Positions 1-8,309 of a DNA stretch of 18,207 bases are shown piece by piece. The notes below the pieces were generated by a model. That model ran no database searches, had not been told where the DNA came from, and saw only the letters and a list, made by a program, of their open reading frames with translations. The position numbers were made by a program, and so were the translations under genes. Each line of letters opens with the position of its first letter. The first letter of the stretch is position 1. The stretch is from Pseudolabrys sp. (GTDB taxonomy: Bacteria > Pseudomonadota > Alphaproteobacteria > Rhizobiales > Xanthobacteraceae): NCBI GenBank assembly GCA_026125925.1, contig JAHCKF010000030.1, positions 1-18,207 on the forward strand. The letters run 5' to 3'.

Positions 1-113
1 AGCGGGCAAGCCGCCGACGCGCCGGTACGGAACGCAACAACTTTTCACGAATGGGTCTGCCGAAACTGAGGACGGCAGTGCGTGGCGGATTTCAGCTTGG
101 GAGGCGCGCGCCT

Positions 114-239
114 TTAGCGGAAGGGCGGCGCATTGCCATGGGGGATGGCGGCGATATCGCGAGAGGCGTCGCACGGACCGGACTGGAACAGCACCGCGAT
201 GCGGGCGCGTGAACAGTGCTCCGGACCAGTGTTCGCCAT
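114..239 (-). CDS. Candidate 41-aa small ORF with strong Shine-Dalgarno
   Basis: ATG at 239 is preceded, about 8 nt upstream on the minus strand, by AGGGGGGA, a strong ribosome-binding site. A small hairpin (arms 260-264 and 269-273, TGAC loop on the plus strand) lies just upstream of it. The frame begins MANTGPEHCSRARIAVLF and ends with TAA at 114-116. No family is recognised and there is no obvious signal peptide or membrane helix. It points the same way as rpsT and towards the expected position of dnaA, so it could be a leader peptide or a chance frame. The ribosome-binding site is the only positive evidence. Confidence 0.25.
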   Translation of the reverse strand: MANTGPEHCSRARIAVLFQSGPCDASRDIAAIPHGNAPPFR

Positions 240-390
240 TTCGATATCCCCCCTATTGACGGGCTGACGCCCGGGTTCACCTGTCGGCTCGGCTACAGCC
301 GCCGTTGATCCCGGCGTGGCCCAACCTAGTCCAACTTCAAAATCAGAGTCCAGTTCAGAAGCGCGCCGGTATCGAAAGCAAGTCGGCTGT

Positions 391-424
391 CGTTCGAATT
401 CAATCTTACGTTCGAATTCAACCT
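391..424. repeat. Two direct copies with 18-nt period
   Basis: CGTTCGAATTCAA occurs at 391-403 and again at 409-421. The copies extend to 16 nt each with one mismatch. Each copy contains the palindrome TTCGAA overlapping GAATTC. They lie in the AT-richer part of the gene-free region. Function unknown; a protein-binding iteron-like site is possible. Confidence 0.6.
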
Positions 425-597
425 CACGAATGCAAGCCGGACTTCGCTCTCTCCAGTGCGATGCCGAACTCGTTTCGCTTCACTTCGTTTCGATGCCTGT
501 CGGCTTCACGCTCGTCCAGTCTTCCGCATGCCGATCAGCTCGTCGCCTTTACGCCGGCTCTCGACGGCGGCAAGGCTCAGGATTGGCTCAAGGATCG

Positions 598-620
598 CTA
601 TTGTCCGTTTCGGGCAATAG
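598..620. other. Stem-loop, 9-bp stem
   Basis: CTATTGTCC (598-606) pairs with GGGCAATAG (612-620), including one G-U pair, around a GTTTC loop. No T-tract follows on either strand, so it does not look like an intrinsic terminator. It stands alone in the gene-free region. Confidence 0.45.
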
Positions 621-1152
621 AAAGCCGTTCTCATCTGCCAATGAGCGCAGCGTTGTTCCTTGTGTCTGATCGCGCACAGCGGAATGTCCGTGCGCCGTTT
701 CAAGATACACAACGAAATCGGGCGGGCAATTTGGATTTAACGTTTGGTAAGGACCTGCGGCGCGAGCGTGACTTTCATGCAACGCAAATTTTGTACCGCC
801 GGAACGGCAACACGTTGATGAGTCGTCAGGAATCGAATGGCTCAGCCGGCTAAGGCGCGCGGGCCGGCTATTTAAAAAAATTCATCGATGTGTCGCCGGA
901 AGCCGCTGGGCCGCAGGCGTTTCCGGGGCGCTCCGCCGGGCGTTGTCGTAAGTCATTCAGTTGGCGAAAAGTTTTCTGGGCAAAATTGAAGGTAGCCCCC
1001 GGCGAGAAATCGCTTGCGTCGGTTGAATTAGAAAAGGTCGCGTTGCGTTTCGACGCTGAAAATGCTTGGCGCCCATAACTGCCTGACATGCGGGTGACAG
1101 TTTGGCGACGGCGCGCGCTCGCGGGCGCATCGCGATGCGCGTCGCGTTGTTG

Positions 1153-1176
1153 AATTGTCTTGGAAATTGTCTTGGA
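1153..1176. repeat. Perfect 12-nt tandem duplication
   Basis: AATTGTCTTGGA is present twice back to back (1153-1164 and 1165-1176) with no mismatch. It lies between the rpsT terminator and the rest of the gene-free region. A recent slippage duplication or a paired protein-binding site are both possible. Confidence 0.75.
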
Positions 1177-1188
1177 GTTTGAGGAACA

Positions 1189-1233
1189 GCACCGAACAAT
1201 TTTGCCTACGCGAACACCGGAGGTGTTCGGTGC
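1189..1233. promoter_or_regulatory. Mutually exclusive inverted repeats downstream of rpsT
   Basis: GCACCGAACA (1189-1198) is a perfect complement of TGTTCGGTGC (1224-1233). Within the loop, CGAACACC (1211-1218) is a perfect complement of GGTGTTCG (1222-1229), which overlaps the same right arm. Only one of the two stems can form at a time, the layout seen in attenuators and transcription-switch elements. No strong U-tract follows on either strand, so a classical terminator is not supported. Any role (transcript 3' end, dnaA leader, protein-binding site) is inference. Confidence 0.4.
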
Positions 1234-1273
1234 GGGCATCGTCGCGTTCGCAATTGCACACGGCGCCGAAATG

Positions 1274-1300
1274 AAAATCCGCCGAGCATGCTCGGCGGAT
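1274..1300 (-). terminator. Intrinsic terminator of rpsT
   Basis: A perfect palindrome spans 1277-1300. On the minus strand ATCCGCCGAG and CTCGGCGGAT form a 10-bp stem around a CATG loop, followed by TTTC. It starts about 20 nt after the rpsT stop codon, the expected place for a Rho-independent terminator. The T-run is short, so termination may be partial. Confidence 0.7.
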
Positions 1301-1320
1301 CTCGGTCGAAAGCCGCGGAC

Positions 1321-1587
1321 TTACTTGCCGAGTTTCGCGATGCGGTGCGACAGGCGCGAGACTTTGCGGCTGGCCGTGTTCTTGTGAACGGTACCGCGCT
1401 GGGCGGCGCGCATGATCGCCGGCTCCGCGGACTTGAAAGCGGCATCGGCCGCGGCGCGGTCGCCGGCGGCGATCGCTTCTTCAACCTTGCGCACCGAGTT
1501 GCGCAGCGTGGTGCGGCGCGCCTTGTTGATCGCCGTACGGCGCGCAATCTTGCGGGTCGCCTTGCGGGCGGATTTGGTGTTGGCCAT
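1321..1587 (-). CDS. rpsT: 30S ribosomal protein S20
   Basis: This 88-residue protein begins [17 protein letters not shown] and ends SHRIAKLGK, the length and Lys/Arg/Ala-rich helical make-up of bacterial ribosomal protein S20. S20 binds 16S rRNA in the body of the small subunit and is needed early in assembly. The ATG at 1587 is the only start that gives the canonical MANTKSA N-terminus; the Shine-Dalgarno is weak (GAG about 7 nt upstream). A near-consensus promoter lies 120 nt upstream with a stem-loop at the start of the leader, and a palindromic terminator follows the stop. In E. coli S20 limits its own translation; the structured leader here could serve a similar purpose, but that is inference. 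In related genomes dnaA usually follows. Confidence 0.96.
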   Translation of the reverse strand: MANTKSARKATRKIARRTAINKARRTTLRNSVRKVEEAIAAGDRAAADAAFKSAEPAIMRAAQRGTVHKNTASRKVSRLSHRIAKLGK

Positions 1588-1674
1588 CTAAATCTCGTTC
1601 GGTCTCTGACGGCGACTGGTGGCGTGCGGCAGACCTGAGCCGCGCCTACCAACCGGTCTGTGCCAAGAATAAGC

Positions 1675-1694
1675 GGGGCCGAAAAATCGGCCCC
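1675..1694 (-). promoter_or_regulatory. Leader stem-loop at the 5' end of the rpsT transcript
   Basis: GGGGCCGA (1675-1682) and TCGGCCCC (1687-1694) form a perfect 8-bp stem around four A (plus strand). With the promoter at 1707-1735, transcription would begin near 1700, so the hairpin starts about 6 nt into the rpsT leader. It could protect the 5' end or take part in control. Alternatively it is a terminator for the upstream aldolase gene, but no T-run follows on the minus strand. Confidence 0.5.
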
Positions 1695-1706
1695 AATTGC
1701 GCGTGG

Positions 1707-1735
1707 CTTATAGTTGGCCTGCGCCCGGGCGTCAA
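1707..1735 (-). promoter_or_regulatory. rpsT promoter (-35/-10)
   Basis: On the minus strand TTGACG (1735-1730) is followed after exactly 17 nt by TATAAG (1712-1707), close to the housekeeping sigma-70 consensus. This gives a leader of about 110 nt before the rpsT ATG. The -35 hexamer falls in a small hairpin just after the aldolase stop codon. Confidence 0.75.
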
Positions 1736-1765
1736 CGCCCGAAGAATCGCAGGGTTTCCTGCCGC

Positions 1766-2659
1766 TCAGGCCACTTTTTGGGCCCTGATGGCGTCGTAGC
1801 CGCCAATAATAGCCGTCCGGTCGGCGGCCGACACGGCAGCGAAAGGCGGGCGGACGCGGGCGATCGCCGGGTCGTTATGGATATGGCTGAGCAATGTCTT
1901 GACGCCGGGCACCAGCGGCCGGCCCTCGAACAGCTTGCGGATCGCCACGGCGGCGTCGTGGGCGGCCGTATCGCCGTGCTTCCAGGCGCGCTGGCAGAGA
2001 TCGGCGTTGCCGTTGGCGGTGGCTGAAATGCAGCCGGCGAATTCGCCTTTGCGGGCATCGAGCAGGCAGGCTTCGGTGGAGGGGAAGGTCGCGAAATCCT
2101 TGGCAATCGCGGCAACCGAGCGAGCATAAGCCATGTCGCCGGATGAATCCTTCAGTCCGACGATGCGGCCAGGGAAAGTCTGACGCAGCCGCTTGATCAG
2201 TTCGACATGCCACGGAATGCCGGAGAGCTGCGGGTAATGATAAAGATAGATCGGCAGCTTCTGCGCGGCGGTAGCCTCCACCAGGGCGCCGATATAGGCG
2301 GTGAGGCCGTCATCCGGCACACCCTTGTAGTAGAACGGCGGCAGCACCAGCGCGCCGGCGAAGCCGAGTTCGGCCGCATGGCGGGTCAGCGCGATCGCGT
2401 CGGCAATCGACGCGGCTCCCGTGCCGACCATCAGCCGGTCCATCGGCAGGCCGTTGGACTTATAGGCCGACATCACTGCCTTGCGCTCCTCGACCGAGAA
2501 CGAAGTGGCTTCACCGGTCGAGCCCAGCACGTTGAGGCCGTCGCAGCCATTGTCGAGCAGCCAGCGCGCCAGCTTCATGGCGCGCGGTAAATCCGGCGCC
2601 AGTTTCTCGTCGATCGGCGTGGCGATGGCGGCGATGACGCCGGATAAAGTTTGGCTCAC
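1766..2659 (-). CDS. Dihydrodipicolinate synthase/N-acetylneuraminate lyase family aldolase
   Basis: A 297-residue TIM-barrel aldolase of the DapA/NanA family, which forms a Schiff base with a keto acid such as pyruvate. Visible motifs, numbered from the GTG start at 2659, are GSTGE (46-50), the tyrosine Y140 in YLYHYP, and the Schiff-base lysine K170 in GLKDSSGD. True dihydrodipicolinate synthases have YNVPxRTG after the tyrosine, with an Arg that binds the aspartate semialdehyde carboxylate. Here the segment is YHYPQLSG and that Arg is absent, so lysine biosynthesis is unlikely and another 2-keto acid is probably used. GTG at 2659 follows GGAGAA at a good distance. An upstream ATG at 2707 would add 16 residues encoded by a dispersed repeat and is rejected. 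The substrate cannot be named. Confidence 0.88.
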   Translation of the reverse strand: MSQTLSGVIAAIATPIDEKLAPDLPRAMKLARWLLDNGCDGLNVLGSTGEATSFSVEERKAVMSAYKSNGLPMDRLMVGTGAASIADAIALTRHAAELGFAGALVLPPFYYKGVPDDGLTAYIGALVEATAAQKLPIYLYHYPQLSGIPWHVELIKRLRQTFPGRIVGLKDSSGDMAYARSVAAIAKDFATFPSTEACLLDARKGEFAGCISATANGNADLCQRAWKHGDTAAHDAAVAIRKLFEGRPLVPGVKTLLSHIHNDPAIARVRPPFAAVSAADRTAIIGGYDAIRAQKVA

Positions 2660-2680
2660 GATAGGTTCTCCGCTCTCCGT

Positions 2681-2767
2681 CGTCATGCCCGGCCTTGTGC
2701 CGGGCATCCACGACTTTCGTTCCTTTTAAGCAAGACGTGGATGGCCGGGACAAGCCCGGCCATGACG
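2681..2767. repeat. Composite palindromic intergenic repeat
   Basis: Two stem-loops in inverted orientation: ATGCCCGGC/GCCGGGCAT (2685-2693, 2699-2707) and ATGGCCGGG/CCCGGCCAT (2741-2749, 2755-2763), each with a 5-nt loop. The outer ends CGTCATG and CATGACG are also complementary. This matches, from memory, a very abundant extragenic repeat of Bradyrhizobium and Rhodopseudomonas. It lies between the malic enzyme and aldolase genes and may act as an mRNA 3' end for the former. Its left half overlaps the false upstream start of the aldolase gene. Confidence 0.85.
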
Positions 2768-2776
2768 GATAAAGCG

Positions 2777-5068
<2,292 letters not shown>

Positions 5069-5114
5069 GGGGACGCGGAACTCCTGACTGGCCGGGAATC
5101 CCGGACGGATCCCG

Positions 5115-5144
5115 ACCCTAGCGGATCGACCGCCGCCCCCTCAA
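5115..5144 (-). promoter_or_regulatory. Candidate promoter of the malic enzyme gene
   Basis: On the minus strand TTGAGG (5144-5139) is followed after 18 nt by TAGGGT (5120-5115). Transcription would start near 5108, giving a leader of about 40 nt. The hexamers match the sigma-70 consensus only in part, but spacing and position fit. Confidence 0.45.
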
Positions 5145-5258
5145 GCGATTGCGCTGCAAGGGAGTTTTGCGTCCGAGTTGAACGGGAGGCCGACCCGGGT
5201 TAATCGGTGCGCAAATGAATTGGCGCCCGGCGCCAGCACCAACCCCGAAAACACTGTC

Positions 5259-5576
5259 ATGATCCGGTTTTTCCTGCGGATGATCGGCCTTTTCAGCCTC
5301 GCGGCAGCCTTCATCCTTGTCATTTATGACGGCACGAAATCGATCGCCTCCAACGCGGTGATCCTGACCAGCGTCCGCGCCTTGTGGGACACGCTGAACG
5401 CCGCCAGCCTTGCGAGCCTGCAGCCGCTGCTCGCGCAGAGCGCCGTGCCCTCGCTGTGGGACCCGGTCTTCACGACCTTCCTGTCGTGGCCGAGCTGGGC
5501 GGTGCTGGCGGTGCTCGGCATCGTGCTGATCGTGCTCGGCCGCAGGCGCAAGCCTTTGATCGGCTACGCCCGCTAA
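5259..5576 (+). CDS. Small conserved two-helix membrane protein
   Basis: A 105-residue protein starting [18 protein letters not shown], with hydrophobic helices at about 5-23 and 77-94, a soluble loop between them containing SLWDPV, and a basic tail [11 protein letters not shown]. Similar small proteins are common in Bradyrhizobium relatives and are sometimes labelled 'PetM family', a name I would not take as functional evidence. ATG at 5259 is chosen because it begins just before the first helix; no Shine-Dalgarno is obvious, and a TTG start at 5178 would add an implausible polar N-terminus. It is read divergently from the malic enzyme gene and lies 95 nt upstream of msrA on the same strand. 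Function unknown. Confidence 0.75.
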   Translation: MIRFFLRMIGLFSLAAAFILVIYDGTKSIASNAVILTSVRALWDTLNAASLASLQPLLAQSAVPSLWDPVFTTFLSWPSWAVLAVLGIVLIVLGRRRKPLIGYAR

Positions 5577-5671
5577 ACACTCCTTTTGATCGCGCGGGCG
5601 TGATCCACGACACCGGTGTGTAGAGCCCCGGCAACGCTTATATTTGCCGCAACGATTGCAGGAGGACTGCG

Positions 5672-6334
5672 ATGTTCATGTTCAAGAAGTCCGTTGCGAT
5701 GCCGAAGGCGTCCGAGGCGCTGCCGGGCCGCGTTCACGCGATCCGCACCGCCGACACCCACTTCATCAACGGCCACCCGCTGAAGGGGCCGTATCCGGCG
5801 GGCAGCGAGACGGCGATGTTCGGGCTCGGCTGCTTCTGGGGCGCGGAGCGCAAGTTCTGGGAACTGGGCGACGGCGTCTACGTCACCGCGGTCGGCTATG
5901 CCGGCGGCTACACGCCGAACCCGACCTATGAGGAAGTGTGTTCCGGCCGCACCGGGCACAACGAAGTCGTGTTCGTGGTGTTCGATCCGAAGAAGATTTC
6001 CTACGAGCAGCTCTTGAAGACGTTCTGGGAGAGCCACGATCCGACGCAGGGCATGCGTCAGGGCAACGACGTCGGCACGCAGTATCGCTCCGGCATCTAC
6101 ACGTTCTCACCCGAGCAGAAGAAGGCCGCCGAGGCGTCGAAGGCGATGTACGAGCCGGCCCTGAAGAAGAGCGGCTACGGCGCGGTGACGACCGAGATCA
6201 TCGACGCGCCGGAGTTCTATTTCGCCGAGGACTATCACCAGCAGTATCTCGCCAAGAACCCGGCCGGCTATTGCGGGCTCGGCGGCACCGGCGTGTCCTG
6301 CCCGATCGGCACCCGGGTCGCCGTGCCGGGCTGA
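5672..6334 (+). CDS. msrA: Peptide methionine sulfoxide reductase MsrA
   Basis: A 220-residue MsrA, which reduces the S-epimer of methionine sulfoxide in oxidised proteins using thioredoxin. The catalytic cysteine C54 lies in GCFWG (53-57), followed by GYAGG (75-79), the substrate-site stretch [10 protein letters not shown] (131-140) and DYHQQYL (187-193). C201 and C210 near the C-terminus fit the two resolving cysteines of the three-cysteine E. coli-type enzyme. An N-terminal stretch of about 45 residues before the core is usual for this subtype; no signal peptide is seen, so it is cytoplasmic. ATG at 5672 follows a perfect AGGAGG (5660-5665) by 6 nt. A clear intrinsic terminator closes the unit. 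Confidence 0.97.
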   Translation: MFMFKKSVAMPKASEALPGRVHAIRTADTHFINGHPLKGPYPAGSETAMFGLGCFWGAERKFWELGDGVYVTAVGYAGGYTPNPTYEEVCSGRTGHNEVVFVVFDPKKISYEQLLKTFWESHDPTQGMRQGNDVGTQYRSGIYTFSPEQKKAAEASKAMYEPALKKSGYGAVTTEIIDAPEFYFAEDYHQQYLAKNPAGYCGLGGTGVSCPIGTRVAVPG

Positions 6335-6362
6335 CCTCGCGTCGAACTTCCGGTTTCGAGAG

Positions 6363-6391
6363 ACGGGCGCCCGATCAGGCGCCCGTTTTTC
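6363..6391 (+). terminator. Intrinsic terminator after msrA
   Basis: ACGGGCGCC (6363-6371) and GGCGCCCGT (6378-6386) form a 9-bp GC-rich stem around CGATCA and run into a T-tract (6386-6390), 29 nt after the msrA stop codon. Confidence 0.9.
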
Positions 6392-6431
6392 TTATGAAAT
6401 CCCGCCGGAAACGGCGGCTGGTGAGGTTTTG

Positions 6432-6439
6432 TTAACCAT
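6432..6439 (+). promoter_or_regulatory. Candidate CtrA half-site upstream of the export lipoprotein
   Basis: TTAACCAT matches the half-site bound by the alphaproteobacterial cell-cycle regulator CtrA and lies about 53 nt before the likely start codon. A second TTAA occurs at 6449-6452, but the spacing is not the full TTAA-N7-TTAA motif. An 8-mer can occur by chance. Confidence 0.3.
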
Positions 6440-6491
6440 AAATCGCGTTAAGTCGGCACTGACTTTCTGCGCGCGGAAGCGGGTTCACGCG

Positions 6492-7424
6492 ATGCCTGTG
6501 ATGAGGCTTGTCTTGCTGATGGTTGCGGCGCTGGCCGTGACCGGCTGCATGCGCCGGTCCGGGCCGAACTATGTCGCGATCGATCCGGCGACCGGCCAGC
6601 AGATCGGCGTCGTCCAGGCCACGCCGCAAGCCGCCGCGGCGCAAGCCTACCAATCACAAGCCTACCAACCGCAAACTTATCAGCCACAAATCTACGCGCA
6701 GGCTCCGGCGCAACAGGCTTACGCGCAGGCCGCGCCGGCTCCCAAGGCCGCGGCGCGGTCTTCGTCGTCGGGACGCGGCCTGTTCGGCCGGCAGAATACG
6801 CAGAGCTATGCCGCGCGGCCGCAGCCGATGCAGTCGCCGTCGGTCATTCAATACACGCCGCCGCAGGCGGTCGCTCCGCAGGCTGTCTATCCGCAGACCT
6901 ATGTCGCGCCGAATGCCGCGGGCGCTTACGGCGCCTATGCCTCGGCGCCGGCCTATCAGGCGGCGCCGGCCTACACGCTCGACGCGGGCGACCGCCTGCG
7001 CATCGTCGTGTTCGGGCAGGACGGCATCACCAATAGCTACATCGTCGACGCCGCCGGCAATGTCAGCCTGCCGCTGATCGGCTCGGTGCCGGCGCGCGGC
7101 GCCACCCCGCAGCAACTCTCGAATGCGATCGCCGACAAGCTGCGCCGCGGCTTCGTGCGCGAGCCGCATGTCAGCGTCGAGGTCGAGGCCTATCGGCCGT
7201 TCTTTATTCTCGGCGAGGTCACCAATCCCGGCCAGTATGCCTATGTGCCGAACATGACGGCGGAGACCGCGATCGCGATCGCCGGCGGCTTTGCGCCGCG
7301 CGCGAGCAAGAAGCAGGTCGAGCTGACGCGCAATGTCAGCGGCCAGCAGTTCCACGGCAACGTGCCGCTCAACACGCCGCTGCGCCCCGGCGACACCATC
7401 AAGGTGCCGGAGCGGTGGTTCTGA
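6492..7424 (+). CDS. Polysaccharide export outer-membrane lipoprotein (Wza/SLBB family)
   Basis: A 310-residue predicted lipoprotein. MPVMRLVLLMVAALAVTGC carries a basic-hydrophobic signal peptide and lipobox VTGC with the lipidated Cys at 19. Residues 45-160 are low complexity, rich in Ala, Gln, Tyr and Pro, with a tandem QAYQP-type repeat. A Poly_export domain follows (about 158-233, starting YTLDAGDRLRIVVFGQ), then an SLBB domain (about 235-305, with GEVTNPGQY). Such proteins form or gate the outer-membrane channel for exopolysaccharide. It is shorter than Wza and no synthesis, Wzc or Wzx/Wzy genes are nearby, so its partner is unknown. ATG at 6492 is preferred over the upstream TTG (6429) because of the signal peptide; ATG 6501 is also possible. 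Confidence 0.88.
   Translation: MPVMRLVLLMVAALAVTGCMRRSGPNYVAIDPATGQQIGVVQATPQAAAAQAYQSQAYQPQTYQPQIYAQAPAQQAYAQAAPAPKAAARSSSSGRGLFGRQNTQSYAARPQPMQSPSVIQYTPPQAVAPQAVYPQTYVAPNAAGAYGAYASAPAYQAAPAYTLDAGDRLRIVVFGQDGITNSYIVDAAGNVSLPLIGSVPARGATPQQLSNAIADKLRRGFVREPHVSVEVEAYRPFFILGEVTNPGQYAYVPNMTAETAIAIAGGFAPRASKKQVELTRNVSGQQFHGNVPLNTPLRPGDTIKVPERWF
6642..6701 (+). repeat. Four 15-nt in-frame repeats encoding Q-x-Y-x-x
   Basis: Units start at 6642, 6657, 6672 and 6687. The first two differ at three positions and the last two are diverged. They encode QAYQS, QAYQP, QTYQP and QIYAQ in the linker between lipid anchor and export domain. Several Gln codons here are CAA, whereas most of the gene uses CAG. 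Confidence 0.75.
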
Positions 7425-7444
7425 TCTCAAGCTGATGAAGCCCG

Positions 7445-7545
7445 GTCATTCCGGACGGCGTGAAACGCCGATCCGGAATCCAGATATATACTCCGCGCAT
7501 GCCGCTGGATTCCGGGTTCCGACCTCCGGTCGGCCCCGGAATGAC
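7445..7545. repeat. Dispersed extragenic palindromic repeat
   Basis: Outer arms GTCATTCCGG (7445-7454) and CCGGAATGAC (7536-7545), with inner arms CCGGAATCCAG (7473-7483) and CTGGATTCCGG (7505-7515), make a nested inverted repeat of about 100 bp. From memory this resembles the abundant 'GTCATTCCGG...GGAATCCAG' extragenic elements of Bradyrhizobium and Rhodopseudomonas. It sits between convergent genes and may serve as a shared 3' end. Confidence 0.85.
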
Positions 7546-7565
7546 ATCGAGTTTGAGCAGCCGGG

Positions 7566-8237
7566 CTACTTCAAATTCTTCTTGAGAAATTCCATCGTCC
7601 GGCCCCAGGCGATGTCGGCGCTCGGGCCGTGATAGGCGCTGCGCTCGTCGCAATGGAAGCCGTGGCCGGCGTCGTCGTAGATATAGACCTCCGCCTCCGG
7701 CCGCTTCTGCTTGATGGTCTCGACATTCGCGAGCGGGATGCCCTGGTCCTGCGCGCCGAAATGCATCTGCACCGGGCACTTCGGCGTCTCGTCGGCGAAT
7801 TTCACGATGGCGCCGCCGTAATAGCAGACCGCGGCTTTCAACCCGGTGAGCCGCGTCGCGGCGAGGAACGCCACGCTGCCGCCCATGCAGAAACCGATGA
7901 TGCCGATCGGGCCCACGCCCTTGATCTCGTCGATCGCGGCCTGGGTGTCGCGCAGCATCGCGTCCCAGTCCGGGCTGGCGATGAACTTGCGCGCATTGGC
8001 GACCTCGTCCGGCGTGTAGCCGGACTCGAAGTCCTTCTGCTGGCGGTCGAACAGCGCCGGCGCCACCGCGACATAGCCTTCCTTGGCGAGCCGGTCGGTG
8101 ACGCTGCGGATGTGGCTGTTGACGCCGAAGATTTCCTGGATGACGACGAGGCCGCCCTTGGGCGTGCCGGCGGGATCGGCGCGATAGCCGCCGAGCTTGA
8201 AACTGTCCGCGGCGGTCAGATTGACATGCTTGCCCAC
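7566..8237 (-). CDS. Dienelactone hydrolase family protein
   Basis: A 223-residue alpha/beta hydrolase of the dienelactone hydrolase type. Dienelactone hydrolases open 4-carboxymethylenebut-2-en-4-olides in chlorocatechol breakdown; many homologues act on other esters. The triad is visible: the nucleophile C117 in GFCMGG (115-120), D164 in GAQDQGIP, and H192 in AGHGFHC. The E35 of QEIFG, which holds the cysteine inactive in the prototype, is also present. No signal peptide is seen. The GTG at 8237 follows AGGAGG (minus strand, 8248-8243) by 5 nt. No catechol-pathway genes are adjacent, so the substrate is not predictable. A dispersed repeat lies just downstream. Confidence 0.93.
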   Translation of the reverse strand: MGKHVNLTAADSFKLGGYRADPAGTPKGGLVVIQEIFGVNSHIRSVTDRLAKEGYVAVAPALFDRQQKDFESGYTPDEVANARKFIASPDWDAMLRDTQAAIDEIKGVGPIGIIGFCMGGSVAFLAATRLTGLKAAVCYYGGAIVKFADETPKCPVQMHFGAQDQGIPLANVETIKQKRPEAEVYIYDDAGHGFHCDERSAYHGPSADIAWGRTMEFLKKNLK

Positions 8238-8309
8238 GAGAGCCTCCTTCGAATGAATGTCGATGATGGTGCGGGAGGTTAGCCGCGCCCGCTGGCGCGC
8301 TGCAACCCT

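Larger units (their letters stand above)
1..1276. other. Gene-free region downstream of rpsT, probably dnaA-proximal
   Basis: About 1.3 kb without a recognisable protein or RNA gene. Open frames up to 182 codons exist on both strands, but they overlap each other, resemble no family I know and lack convincing ribosome-binding sites. The part around 330-860 looks richer in A and T than the rest of the window. Short direct repeats, a stem-loop at 598-620, a 12-nt tandem duplication and a pair of competing inverted repeats lie here. In many alphaproteobacteria dnaA follows rpsT in the same direction, so the region may carry the dnaA promoter or lie near the origin. I could not find a consensus DnaA box (TTATCCACA or close variants) by eye, so no origin is called. 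Confidence 0.5.

Noticed and set aside
305..853. 182-codon open frame on the plus strand in the gene-free region
   Set aside because: No ribosome-binding site, no recognisable motif, and equally long frames overlap it in other frames. It looks like chance openness in GC-rich DNA.
1..1276. Chromosomal origin of replication
   Set aside because: Position is suggestive, but no consensus DnaA boxes or clear unwinding element were found by eye, and skew cannot be computed here.
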